Positions 15,593 through 24,530 of a DNA stretch of 64,000 nucleotides are shown one piece after another. The notes below the pieces were generated by a model that did not search any database, had not been told where the DNA came from, and was given only the letters and a program-made list of their open reading frames with translations. The DNA is taken from positions 1,984,001 to 2,048,000 of the forward strand of contig NZ_JAUSXM010000001.1 of NCBI RefSeq assembly GCF_030815985.1, read 5' to 3'. Made by a program: the position numbers and the translations under genes. Source of the DNA: Paenibacillus sp. W2I17 (GTDB lineage Bacteria > Bacillota > Bacilli > Paenibacillales > Paenibacillaceae). How positions within the stretch are numbered: position 1 is the first letter of the stretch; each line of letters begins with the position of its first letter.

Positions 15593-16741
15593 TCATTTAT
15601 TACGAGCAGGCTTGGGTACAGTCCCCACAATCCATTTGCCCCAGCTTACACGCGAGATAAGCCATGTCAGTACACACGATAATGTAAGAGCCAACAACCA
15701 GGTGATGATCATTCGGACGACAGGGTTCCAGCCCATAGCAACGTAAAACAACTCATCCGGAATGTAGCTATACCGAAGCATCAACATATGCATTAGATAA
15801 CCGCCATACGATACACCACCAATCCATCCCAGCAATCGTGTAGCCCTGAGGTTATGCAGTTTCCCGGCCAGCTGGTACATGACCATAATGGAAGCGATCA
15901 GAAAGAGTGCCATATCAGGGCGGATCAAGCTGACTGTGTAGAATGTAATTTTGATTCCTTCCGGCTTCTGAAACTCCAGCATTAATAAATAAGTAAACCG
16001 CAGACCCAGAACAATAAACACTGTCCAGTATATCCAGCGCAATCGATGAATCCATTCATTCCAGTGCTGGACGGATAACCCCGCTGCTGCACCAAGTACA
16101 AAATAAATAAAGAAATAGAGGAAATTGCGGTCTGCATACGTTGTAAAAGCATCTGTCAGCACCGGGATATTCACCCGTTCCATGAACTTGGCGATGTTTC
16201 TTAATTGATCCGCAAGTACAAGATACACCACACCAGAAATCAATAATGCGATCAAGCGCCCCTTGGCCTCATATCGGTTATATACATAACGAATGGCACG
16301 CAAGAAGAGCGGAAATAGCAGATAAAACTGGATCAGCATAATGATGTACCAAAAGTGTGAAGTCGTTTTGCCCGTAAGCAACTTCAAGCTTAGGTCTGGG
16401 ATGTCATTCCATCCAAATCCGGTCCAGCCCCGTGGTGCAAGTGTAAAATAAATGAGTGACCAGATCAGATAAGGCACAATGACGTCGGTTACTCTTTTTC
16501 TCATGAACTGGCCATAATTCAGCTTGTCTCCCGTGTTATAAAACAGCACCATCCCTGTTATGAATATGAATAAAGGAACTGCAAATTTGGAGAGCATCAG
16601 CAGTATGGCCAGTAACACGCCATCCTCCAGTCTCGTTTCCGGCACCACAGAGTAATGTGCGATGGAATGCTGGAGAACCACTGCTCCAAAGGCAATTCCC
16701 CTTAAGCTCTCTATTTCTGTAATTCGTTCTTTGCGAGGCAT
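15593..16741 (-). CDS. Acyltransferase-3 (OafA/YrhL-type) membrane protein
   Basis: 382 residues from ATG 16741 (AAAGGA 11 nt upstream; the ATG 12 nt earlier abuts the ribosome site). It has about ten hydrophobic segments. The first contains ITEIESLRGIAFGAVVLQHS, the Acyl_transf_3 signature with the Arg and the catalytic His. It probably O-acylates a cell-surface sugar or lipid at the membrane. It is a single gene, divergent from the DUF202 gene with ~80 nt between them. No peptidase or SGNH domain is attached. Acceptor and donor are unknown. Confidence 0.88.
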   Translation of the reverse strand: MPRKERITEIESLRGIAFGAVVLQHSIAHYSVVPETRLEDGVLLAILLMLSKFAVPLFIFITGMVLFYNTGDKLNYGQFMRKRVTDVIVPYLIWSLIYFTLAPRGWTGFGWNDIPDLSLKLLTGKTTSHFWYIIMLIQFYLLFPLFLRAIRYVYNRYEAKGRLIALLISGVVYLVLADQLRNIAKFMERVNIPVLTDAFTTYADRNFLYFFIYFVLGAAAGLSVQHWNEWIHRLRWIYWTVFIVLGLRFTYLLMLEFQKPEGIKITFYTVSLIRPDMALFLIASIMVMYQLAGKLHNLRATRLLGWIGGVSYGGYLMHMLMLRYSYIPDELFYVAMGWNPVVRMIITWLLALTLSCVLTWLISRVSWGKWIVGTVPKPARNK

Positions 16742-16822
16742 ACATTCAGCCATCCTTTCTTGGTTTTGCGATACAAACAAAGTACAATGAAGCCGTATAT
16801 TTAATGAACGGAGTTGATTCAC

Positions 16823-17206
16823 ATTTCTTTAACAGACAAAGATGTAACCACTACTGATTCCAAGTATGTCCAACAACATCTGGCTAACGAGCGAACTTTT
16901 CTGGCCTGGGTACGCACCGGTATTGCCATGGCGGGCATTGGCTTTCTTGCTGCCGGATTTGGTTTCAATTCATCGGCGTATGATCGGCTTGCACATATTG
17001 CGGCGATTATTACCGGTATCACTTCTCTGATTGGCGGTATATCCATCATTGTGTATTCGGCAGCAGCGTATCATCGGAAGCGTACACAAATCAATGAACA
17101 GACGTTTCAGGCATCGACCGGATTAATCCGGTTTCTTACCATGATGCTACTGGTGATTGGACTCGCTTTGGCTGTACTGTTATATGTATTGTTATTCCCT
17201 GCTTGA
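16823..17206 (+). CDS. DUF202/YidH-family membrane protein (probable ATT start)
   Basis: About 127 residues. The family signature QQHLANERTFLAWVRTGIAMAG is present, followed by three hydrophobic segments (GFLAAGFGF, AAIITGITSLIGGISIIVY, MMLLVIGLALAVLLYVLLF). Function is unknown; it lies in the cell membrane. The start is odd. ACGGAG ends at 16813, and the in-frame TTG at 16814 touches it, so initiation there is unlikely. The ATT at 16823 is 9 nt away, an ideal spacing. An ATG at 16804 is in another frame and gives only 17 codons. Annotation pipelines would call TTG 16814. Confidence 0.85.
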   Translation: MSLTDKDVTTTDSKYVQQHLANERTFLAWVRTGIAMAGIGFLAAGFGFNSSAYDRLAHIAAIITGITSLIGGISIIVYSAAAYHRKRTQINEQTFQASTGLIRFLTMMLLVIGLALAVLLYVLLFPA

Positions 17207-17262
17207 CTGGGTAAAAACACCATCCGACATTATTGACACCCACCCATATGCAACACAGGGAC

Positions 17263-17292
17263 AAAAGCCGGCTTCCCTTAAGGAAACCGGCT
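17263..17292 (-). terminator. Terminator after the general-stress-protein gene
   Basis: AGCCGGTTTCC-ttaag-GGAAGCCGGCT, then TTTTG on the minus strand. Confidence 0.7.
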
Positions 17293-17383
17293 AATGACCA
17301 TCTGGTGGATCATATATGTCATTCCATTTTACAGATAATAAGTCATTGTGTTTTATTTCATATCGATTAAATTCGCGGCAAGA

Positions 17384-17989
17384 TTACAGGAATGTATTGT
17401 TACCGAATCGCGTTGCCTTGGTTTGAGCTTCCAATCTGCGTTCTTCCATATCCAGATCCGGACGTTCGGCTGGCACATCTCCGCGATGAGCTGCTTCGGC
17501 TCTGTCTCGGTTAAGCTGGCTGTTGCCACTGAACACATCGTACACATCGGAGTCCCGATCCGTAGAATCTACGAGCAGCAGGATTTTACCATTCTGTACA
17601 TACTCCTCATACTGTTTAGCGTCCTCTTCCGGAATACCAAGACCCACAAGTCCACCCACCAATCCGCCAGCTCCTGCACCCACAGCTGCACCGGTAAATG
17701 CTGCTGCGATAGGGCCTGCGGCCAGAATCGGTCCTATGCCGGGTATGGCTAGTGCACCGATACCTGCGAGCAGACCGGCTACGCCACCAAGGACACCACC
17801 TGTTGCTGCACCAGCAGCCACGCCTTCAGGGGCTTTGGTACCTGTCTCTTCCCGAATGGCCTTCAGTTCATCCCGATCCTGTGTAACAACGGAGATTTCG
17901 TCTGAAGTGAATCCTTGTGCTTTCAGACCCTCGATAGCCTGCGATGCTTCACGTTCTGTATTAAACACACCTACGATTTTCTTCTGCAT
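17384..17989 (-). CDS. General stress protein with YflT/GsiB-type domain
   Basis: 201 residues. The N-terminal ~50 residues (KIVGVFNTEREASQAIEGLKAQGFTSDEISVVTQD) match the YflT/heat-induced stress domain. A long glycine/alanine-rich hydrophobic hairpin follows (GVLGGVAGLLAGIGALAIPGIGPILAAGPI, then AAVGAGAGGLVGGLVGLGIP), of the kind seen in DUF1269/DUF3341-like stress proteins. It may insert into the membrane. The C-terminal end is polar. GGAGG lies 8 nt before ATG 17989. Its role in stress survival is inferred from the family. Confidence 0.8.
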   Translation of the reverse strand: MQKKIVGVFNTEREASQAIEGLKAQGFTSDEISVVTQDRDELKAIREETGTKAPEGVAAGAATGGVLGGVAGLLAGIGALAIPGIGPILAAGPIAAAFTGAAVGAGAGGLVGGLVGLGIPEEDAKQYEEYVQNGKILLLVDSTDRDSDVYDVFSGNSQLNRDRAEAAHRGDVPAERPDLDMEERRLEAQTKATRFGNNTFL

Positions 17990-18014
17990 AGTGAATCCCT
18001 CCTCATATTATTGA

Positions 18015-18852
18015 GTGGTTCGCTATGTTATTACCCGTCTAAGTTTCTTTTAAACGCTAGCAAGTCAATTTACTATGTGCTGATAGCAAATAATTGCTGA
18101 GGTTCATTCCTTTTTATTCCTCATCATGGTGTGCCTTCAAACTTAGGCATGTGATACGTTGTCAGGCATGTTCTACGTTGAAGGGCGTCGGCGTCCAGAA
18201 CATCTTGAAGTCCAGACTGGCTGATCCTGGCGAATTGTCCAAACGATTTTCTAAGGAACCGAGGACGTCTTATTTAGCCTTTAGGGTCCTCCTTTTATTT
18301 TGTAAGGAACATGAGACACGTTATTTACCAAAATCACCTGACAAACCCGTTGTAAATGGCTGGTTATTCAAATATAGCGTGTTTCAGATTTCTTAGATTA
18401 CTGCGGACGCTTCAAATCGCTGAATAAGACGTCACAGGTTCGTTAGCGCTCCGCTCCATGTCCTGCTCCATGTTCAGCTCCAGGCACGTTCAGTTACGCT
18501 TCGGCTTCGGCAGGTTTGAAGATACGCTCTGGGGCGTGCCTTTAACCTCTAAAGAAACAGATTTTGCCGAATTCTCGTCCCATCCCGGAAGTTTTCGGCA
18601 GGCGTGCCGGGGTACGTCAAAGGAAAGTAACGCAGCATGGGACGAAAAGGATAAGTGACGTAACATGGGGCGAAAAGATAGTAAAAGATGCACTTAAGCG
18701 AGTTTTGAGACACGTCCTTGTTAAAGGTGATTCTTTAAGGCAGAGAATGATTCGATCAGCTACAAAACTGAAGGTTGTTCAGGAGAGTCTAAGCCTGATG
18801 AAGAGCCCCTTTGGGAACCCAATCGTTGATATCGAAAAACGAAGTCATCGAG
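18015..18852. repeat. 850-bp gene-free region of degenerate short repeats
   Basis: No frame here has a ribosome site and coding look. The core motif TAAsGAACnnnnnACGtcTTATT occurs at about 18252 and 18303, and inverted at about 18423. Further on GTAACGCAGCATGGGACGAAAAGGATAA and GTAACATGGGGCGAAAAGATAGT are tandem variants (18626-18682), and CTCCATGT/CTCCATGTTCAG repeats occur at 18450-18480. It resembles a decayed array of intergenic repeats rather than an RNA gene. Confidence 0.55.
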
Positions 18853-21372
18853 CTATTTGCCCCGTGGTTTGGCCCGATTTGTGGCGACCGCTTCAAGTGG
18901 ATTCTCCGGCCAGTAGTGCTTCGGATATCGACCTTTCAGATCTTTTTTGACGTCAAAGTACGTCTCTCGCCAGAAATTCGCCAAGTCTCGTGTGACCTGT
19001 ACAGGTCGCTGAGCCGGTGATAATAGGTGGATGGTCAACGGGACTCGCCCACCCGCTATACGCGGTGTCTCCTGTTGTCCAAACATCTCCTGTAATCTTA
19101 CCGCCAGCGCCGGGTCCTCTGGACGACTGTAGTCCACGGGAATACGAGAACCACTGGGCACCTGTATATGCGTCGGTGCTTCATCGTCCAGTTGTTGTCG
19201 TTGCGTCCAGCTCAATCCACCCAGTAATACATCCTGCATCGACAATCTCTTCAAGTCGGCTGCCGAACGCATGCCTGTCAGATAAGGGGTAAGATGTTCT
19301 GCCAACTCTTCGGTCAAATCATCTTCGATCAGGTCGGGCCACTCAGGTAGATGGAGATGCAGGAACCGCAGCCTGTCCGCAAGTTGTTTGGATGTTTTTG
19401 TCCAGGGCAGACATTCCAGCCCTTCCATTCGTATTCCGGTTAACAGTGCTTCCAGCACCTGATCTTCAGGTGGCTGTGCAATACTGCTCTCTTTAATCAC
19501 AAGGGCTCCAATACGAAGTCTCTTATGTGCGCGCACGCTGCGTGTATTGGAATCCCAGGCCACTTGCACTTCATTCTGAAGCAAGTGCTGACCCGCCTGC
19601 AACAAGGTCTGCTCCTGCAGCGGCGCAGCCAGCAGGATGCGAGCATCTGCGCCCTGGTCGTCTGCCTCGGCTGCGACCAGATACGCTGAACGGCTCAGCG
19701 ATTCTGTCGCTGCGAGCCGTACGCCGCGGCCGCTGCTCAGCAGATAGCGGCCGTCCTCCCGGCGTTGCCCGATCCGGTCCGGATAGACGAAGGACAGCAG
19801 CAATCCGCAGCTGTCCTCATCCGGCCGTACCGGATCGGCCGCCGGGCCGAGCGCCGAGCGCAGCTGGCGGCTCTCCTGGAGCATGCGCCGCACGGCCGCG
19901 CCGTCTGCGACAGCCGCTGCCGCTTGCGGCATGCCGCTGCTGTCCGCGGTCAGCAGCGCCTCTACGCGCGGGCGAAGGTCCGTGCCCGCGCCTGCACTGC
20001 CACTGCTGCGGAGGCCGGCAGGCTCCTGCAGCAGTGCCGCCAGCATGCTGGCGTAGCTGGCCAGCCCAAGCTCCGCTGCGCGGAGCAACATGCTGGCCAG
20101 TCGCGGATGCACGCCAAGCGTGTTCATCCGCCGCCCGAAGGGCGTGATGCGGCCTGCGTCGTCCAGGCCGCCCAGCTGGCGCAGCAGCGCCTGTGCCTGG
20201 CCGTAGGCGGCGTCAGGCGGGGTGTCCAGCCATTGCAGCTCTGCTGGGGAATGGACACCCCAGACGGCAAGCTCCAGCGCCAGCGGCGCAAGATCCGCGG
20301 AGGTGATCTCCGGGCGAGCTGCCTCAGGCAGTCCCCCATGAACCTCTTCGCTCCATAGCCGGTAACACACTCCCGGGGCAATTCGCCCTGCACGCCCCCG
20401 CCGTTGATCGGCTGACGCCTTGGACACCGGCAGGGTGACAAGCCGGCTCATACCCGTACGGGGTGAGAATGCCGAAGCACGACTCAGCCCTGCATCTACC
20501 ACAATCTTAACTCCAGCGAGTGTAAGACTGGATTCCGCAATGGAGGTGGACAACACAACTTTGCGCGAACCCTCAGCCGCCGGGCGTATGGCCTCATCCT
20601 GTTGTTCCACCGGCATACTGCCATACAGGGCATGAACTTTCACATGTCCAGGAAGAGAACCATTCGATAACTCCCGCTCTGTACGGTGTATCTCTCTAGC
20701 CCCTGGAAGGAAAACAAGCACGTCCCCCTCCTGTTCAGCTAATGCCTTGTTCACCGTCTGAGCCGTGAATTGTTCCAGTGGCATGGCTGCTGGTCTCGGT
20801 ACATATCGTGTTTCCACCGGAAACGTGCGTCCCGGACAATGAATTGATTTTGTACCTTCGCCAAGCAATGCACAGACGGGAACAGGATCAAGGGTCGCCG
20901 ACATCACCAGCAATTTCAGATCTGGACGTAACATCGCTCGGGATTCCAATGCCAGGGCCAAGCCCAAGTCCCCATGTAGATGCCGCTCATGGAATTCATC
21001 AAATATAATCATCGCCGTATCCTCAAGACCCTGGTCCTGCTGCAACATCCGGGTCAATACGCCTTCCGTCACAACTTCAATGCGTGTCCCCTGACTCACC
21101 CGGGTATCCATGCGTACACGATATCCTACAGTCTGACCCGCCTTTTCCCCTAGAGTAGCCGCCATTCTCGATGCAGCCGAACGCGCAGCCAGCCTTCGGG
21201 GTTCCAGCATAATGATTTTCCGTCCCGCAACCCACGGCTCCTCCAGCAAAGCCAGCGGTACAACCGTCGTTTTTCCCGCCCCCGGCTCTGCAATTAACAC
21301 ACCTGTATCTTGATCCCGAAATAACTGTCTTAACTCAGGAATAATCTCTTGTATCGGTAACTCTATATGCAT
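18853..21372 (-). CDS. hrpB: ATP-dependent helicase HrpB
   Basis: 839 residues, the usual HrpB length. Order: Walker A EPGAGKTT (29-36), PRRLAARSAASRMA, DEFHERHLHGDLGL (DEAH-type box), VMSATLD, then RecA-2 with STSIAESSLTLAGVKIVVDAGLSR and the QRRGRAGRIAPGVCYRLW motif. HA2 and the HrpB-specific C-terminal domain follow (HYWPENPLEAVATNRAKPRGK). HrpB is an RNA or nucleic-acid helicase of uncertain role in bacteria. ATG 21372 has AGGAG 7 nt upstream. The part between about 19600 and 20450 is markedly richer in GC than both flanks, although the frame is intact. It is monocistronic. Confidence 0.93.
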   Translation of the reverse strand: MHIELPIQEIIPELRQLFRDQDTGVLIAEPGAGKTTVVPLALLEEPWVAGRKIIMLEPRRLAARSAASRMAATLGEKAGQTVGYRVRMDTRVSQGTRIEVVTEGVLTRMLQQDQGLEDTAMIIFDEFHERHLHGDLGLALALESRAMLRPDLKLLVMSATLDPVPVCALLGEGTKSIHCPGRTFPVETRYVPRPAAMPLEQFTAQTVNKALAEQEGDVLVFLPGAREIHRTERELSNGSLPGHVKVHALYGSMPVEQQDEAIRPAAEGSRKVVLSTSIAESSLTLAGVKIVVDAGLSRASAFSPRTGMSRLVTLPVSKASADQRRGRAGRIAPGVCYRLWSEEVHGGLPEAARPEITSADLAPLALELAVWGVHSPAELQWLDTPPDAAYGQAQALLRQLGGLDDAGRITPFGRRMNTLGVHPRLASMLLRAAELGLASYASMLAALLQEPAGLRSSGSAGAGTDLRPRVEALLTADSSGMPQAAAAVADGAAVRRMLQESRQLRSALGPAADPVRPDEDSCGLLLSFVYPDRIGQRREDGRYLLSSGRGVRLAATESLSRSAYLVAAEADDQGADARILLAAPLQEQTLLQAGQHLLQNEVQVAWDSNTRSVRAHKRLRIGALVIKESSIAQPPEDQVLEALLTGIRMEGLECLPWTKTSKQLADRLRFLHLHLPEWPDLIEDDLTEELAEHLTPYLTGMRSAADLKRLSMQDVLLGGLSWTQRQQLDDEAPTHIQVPSGSRIPVDYSRPEDPALAVRLQEMFGQQETPRIAGGRVPLTIHLLSPAQRPVQVTRDLANFWRETYFDVKKDLKGRYPKHYWPENPLEAVATNRAKPRGK

Positions 21373-21439
21373 ATGATCGCTCCTAATGAATGTACCCTAG
21401 TGCTCTTCAGTATCTCTATTCGAATGTTAGCATTATAAC

Positions 21440-21466
21440 AAAAAAAGCCGTTCCAGAGGAACGACT
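21440..21466 (-). terminator. Terminator after the SDR gene
   Basis: GTCGTTCC-tct-GGAACGGC, then TTTTTTTG on the minus strand. Confidence 0.8.
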
Positions 21467-21525
21467 ATCGCAGACATATCCTAAGACACGACTTAAGTAA
21501 AATGGAATTTATCCAGAATGCTCAC

Positions 21526-22332
21526 TTAGCTGAGCAATGACTCGGCACCATCAATGACGATCTCTGCTCCGGTAATATGTCTGGATTCGGACGATGCGAG
21601 GAAGCTTACCAGATCGGCAACATGTTCCGGCTGACCCGGCCCGTCCGCAAGCGGCTGCTGTCCTTCCGGGAACTCCATCGGAATAATGATCTGCTGCAGA
21701 TCATCCGTTTTGACCGTACTTTGATCGATATTTGTCGCAATCGCTCCTGGGCAGATCACGTTCACACGTATCTTGAACTTCGCCAGCTCAAGCGCAGCCA
21801 TCTTGGCAAAAGCAACCTGTCCTGCCTTGGACGTGCTGTACGCCGACATGCCAAAGCTAGAGAAGCGTTGATTGCCATTAATCGAACTCGTGATGATGAT
21901 ACTGCCGCCACCCCGTTTTTTCACGTGAGGCAATGCATATTTAATCGTGAAAAATGTACCATTCAGGTTGGTTGTAATAATCTGCTGCCAATCTTCAACC
22001 TGAATTTCCTCAATGGGTGCCGAGACACCGTTAATGCCCGCATTGGCAAAAACAATATCCAAACCGCCGAATAACTCAACGGTTTCCAGTACAGCTTTTT
22101 CCACACGTGCCGGGTCGGAAATGTCCACATCAAATGCTCTTGCCGCACCGGGGTGCAGCGCATTAATCTCTGCTTCCGTTTCCGAGATCCGATCATTCAC
22201 CAGATCAAACAATGCAACATGTGCACCCTCTTTAGCCAGCTTGACCGCAGTGGCTTTCCCAATCCCGGAGCCTGCTCCGGTAATAATCGCAACCTTGCCT
22301 TGGAACCGTGACTTGCCGTTATGTTGTGTCAT
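21526..22332 (-). CDS. SDR-family NAD(P)-dependent oxidoreductase
   Basis: 268 residues from ATG 22332 (AAAGGAG ~10 nt upstream). Classical short-chain dehydrogenase: nucleotide motif TGAGSGIG, NAG in FANAGINGV, catalytic Ser in IIITSSING, Tyr-x3-Lys in YSTSKAG, and a C-terminal FLASSESRHITGAEIVIDGAES. Asp at the end of strand 2 (LFDLVND) suggests NAD rather than NADP preference. Substrate unknown. Intergenic repeat copy 2 ends just upstream of the gene, so its promoter may lie within or beyond that repeat. Confidence 0.9.
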   Translation of the reverse strand: MTQHNGKSRFQGKVAIITGAGSGIGKATAVKLAKEGAHVALFDLVNDRISETEAEINALHPGAARAFDVDISDPARVEKAVLETVELFGGLDIVFANAGINGVSAPIEEIQVEDWQQIITTNLNGTFFTIKYALPHVKKRGGGSIIITSSINGNQRFSSFGMSAYSTSKAGQVAFAKMAALELAKFKIRVNVICPGAIATNIDQSTVKTDDLQQIIIPMEFPEGQQPLADGPGQPEHVADLVSFLASSESRHITGAEIVIDGAESLLS

Positions 22333-22394
22333 TATCCATTCCACTCCTTTGATTTGGCAATTATGTAAGAATGTACGTTCAAGCTCATCGTTAA

Positions 22395-22570
22395 AGAGGT
22401 TGTTCAAAAAGTCCGCTTTTGATTACGAAGGGTGCCTAGCGGCATCATCAGCATCTAATATGGAATTCAGCCGAAATGTCCGTTGATCACGTAGCTCTAT
22501 CTACGCTCCGCTACTCCATTTCTAGCTTTATCCCATCTTCTTGGTACTGAAAACCGACCTTTTTGAACAC
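22395..22570 (+). repeat. Intergenic palindromic repeat, copy 2
   Basis: Same ~170-bp element as at 8453. Ends AGGTTGTTCAAAAAG and CTTTTTGAACAC. Hairpin GGTGCC-tagc-GGCATC: the A-to-G change in one arm still pairs as G-U. Confidence 0.85.
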
Positions 22571-22705
22571 ACACTTAAAATCAATTCTTCACAAGATTAC
22601 CCAAAAAGAGTGTCTTTTAAATCAACAACAACAAGTTTTTTCACCGTTGACCTACACCAACGTCACAGCAACTTCAGGATCGGTCCACAACTTTATAACT
22701 GGCAC

Positions 22706-23548
22706 TCACCATTCCAACTCAATGAAAGCGGCATCATCTTCAAGTCCGCCGGTATGTGTAGCATCCAGCAATACCTGAATGTGTTCATCCGGGACATAGG
22801 CTTGAATGGCATCCAGGTCGTTCAGTCCATCCGTATATAACTGGAGCCGCAGCGAATCACCTGCTGAACCTTTTGTCTCATAGATGTGCGGTTTACCTCC
22901 AACGGGACCTTCGAGTGTAGACCAACGCTCATTTGTCTTGCAGTGAGTCTGAAATAATTCAGACTGTTCCTGACCATTACGCCACAGGCGAATACGGGAA
23001 TCTCCTTGCCACGCAAGCCACACCCGACTTTTGCGTCCGCCTCCCGTGAGCTCGATCCGTCCACACACATACATGGCCTGACTGCCCCGACTTCGCTTTT
23101 CCATCAACACTTCACGCAGCAACAAAGGTGAACTTTCCAGTGGCTGTAATTTCTCCAATTGCTCCGATGCGGGAAGGGTTAGATCATGGAGAAGACGTTC
23201 AACACCCTCTACCGTTGTGTGTTGCGTCGTTTCCAACCAATCCAGCAGAGCATTCCCCAGAAAACGCGCTGCAAAATCGCCCAGGTAACTCATGCCTACC
23301 CCATCACACAAAACAAAATTGCAGATATTCCCCTTCATACGTACCGCAGCAAAGTCCTGTCCGGTATCTCCCTGATGTACCGTCTCAGCTGCTCTGCCAT
23401 AACCATATCTGCACTTAAATGTGCCCTGATAGCGAGTTAGCGGCTGTTCCCCGGTCTGTACACTCACATAGCGAAAGTTGCCATGCCGTTGCTCGGCATG
23501 GCCCCCCTTATCTCCAACAGACAATGTTGCCAAACGCATCGCTCTCAT
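22706..23548 (-). CDS. PP2C-like protein phosphatase of the T7SS locus
   Basis: 280 residues. The PP2C metal motifs are recognisable: GQDFAAVR (equivalent to the first Asp), FVLCDGVGMSYLGD, WLAWQGDSRIRLW and GLEDDAAFIELEW near the end. It should remove phosphate from Ser/Thr with Mn2+/Mg2+. It is downstream of the vWA gene with 10 nt between them, and of the kinase-like gene. By analogy with kinase/phosphatase pairs that control type VI secretion, the set may switch the secretion machine on and off; that is inference. Start ATG 23548. The C-terminal end is right at the DD motif, so it is a catalytic domain only. Confidence 0.8.
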   Translation of the reverse strand: MRAMRLATLSVGDKGGHAEQRHGNFRYVSVQTGEQPLTRYQGTFKCRYGYGRAAETVHQGDTGQDFAAVRMKGNICNFVLCDGVGMSYLGDFAARFLGNALLDWLETTQHTTVEGVERLLHDLTLPASEQLEKLQPLESSPLLLREVLMEKRSRGSQAMYVCGRIELTGGGRKSRVWLAWQGDSRIRLWRNGQEQSELFQTHCKTNERWSTLEGPVGGKPHIYETKGSAGDSLRLQLYTDGLNDLDAIQAYVPDEHIQVLLDATHTGGLEDDAAFIELEW

Positions 23549-23558
23549 GATTCCCCTC

Positions 23559-24311
23559 CTATCTCACAGGCGTAGCAGCGGACATCTGGAACCCGATTGA
23601 TACCAATTCTGCACATGTACCTGGCAGCATCATGAGTGCACCGGGTGCAAGCAAATAATCAGCTTCAACAAGCATTTCCCGATAACTTTCGGGCAGGACG
23701 GATGACATATTCCGCAGCTTCTCTCCATGCTCATCCTGTAGATTCGTTTCCGAAGAGATTCCCTTCCATCTTCTGGGTTCAGCAATTGGTCCTTCAAGCA
23801 GATGATCCGATATAAAAATATTCTCCACCAACACATTGCCGTCAGGTACACTCATCCCCATGATTCTTTTTGCAATAGGTTCGGGATCTTCACCTGTGGC
23901 TACCCCATCGGTCATGTGGCATACAAGTGGCGCAGGACAATCCTGCATATTCGGAATTTCGGCCTGTAGAATCTTTTCCGCCTGCAGGAAAGCCTTCGCA
24001 GAATCTGAAAACCGTCTCGGAGTCAGATCAGGCAAAGAACCAACGGCAGCGATCTCGTCAATCCCTTTGATTCCGTTCAACAAGTCATATACATCATCGC
24101 TGTAAGCCAATATGGCTATACGATAGCGAGGTGTCAGACGATTTCCCTTTGTAGAGCGAAATACCATTTGGCGGATCGCGAGAGATAGGGCATCATAGAC
24201 GACGTCAATCCGTCGACGATTTTCCAGAACCATGTTCATGGAGGCGCTAATATCAATTAAATATATAATAAGTGCAGGTGTACGCTGTGATGCTTGAATC
24301 GTGTAGTTCAT
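23559..24311 (-). CDS. von Willebrand factor A domain protein of the T7SS locus
   Basis: 250 residues, a single vWA fold. The MIDAS motif DISASM is at residues 21-26, the conserved Thr region appears around DLTPRRFSDS, and CHMTDGVATGEDP supplies the later Asp. No signal peptide or membrane segment, so it acts in the cytosol, probably as a metal-dependent protein-binding partner. It sits between the kinase-like gene and the phosphatase gene, forming a kinase-vWA-PP2C trio like those linked to phosphorylation-regulated secretion systems. Start ATG 24311. Intergenic repeat copy 3 separates it from the kinase gene. Confidence 0.83.
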   Translation of the reverse strand: MNYTIQASQRTPALIIYLIDISASMNMVLENRRRIDVVYDALSLAIRQMVFRSTKGNRLTPRYRIAILAYSDDVYDLLNGIKGIDEIAAVGSLPDLTPRRFSDSAKAFLQAEKILQAEIPNMQDCPAPLVCHMTDGVATGEDPEPIAKRIMGMSVPDGNVLVENIFISDHLLEGPIAEPRRWKGISSETNLQDEHGEKLRNMSSVLPESYREMLVEADYLLAPGALMMLPGTCAELVSIGFQMSAATPVR

Positions 24312-24353
24312 CTAGGGTGAGTCACCTCCATCGTTCACGTGTTATTTTATAAG

Positions 24354-24530
24354 AAGTTGTTCAAAAAGTCCGCTTTTGATTACGATGGATGCCTGTAGGC
24401 ATCATCAGCATCGAATATGAAATTCAGCCGAAATGTCCGTTGCTCACGTAGTTCTTCCTACGCTCCGCTACTCCATTTCTAGCTTCATCCCATCTTCTCG
24501 GTACTGAAAACCGTCCTTTTTGAACACGTA
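24354..24530 (+). repeat. Intergenic palindromic repeat, copy 3
   Basis: Same element as at 8453, with hairpin GATGCC-tgta-GGCATC. Its right end (TTTTGAACACGTA) directly abuts the stop codon of the kinase-like gene at 24531. Confidence 0.85.

Noticed and set aside
16804..16857. 17-codon frame starting at ATG just upstream of the DUF202 gene
   Set aside because: No ribosome site before it; the sequence is better explained as the leader of the DUF202 gene.
18458..18950. Frames in the 18-kb gene-free region
   Set aside because: They change along the repeats, lack ribosome sites and code for low-complexity products.
19500..20450. Long plus-strand frames (over 190 codons) opposite hrpB
   Set aside because: Antisense shadows caused by high GC in this part of hrpB; products are Arg/Pro/Ala-rich with no domains or start sites.
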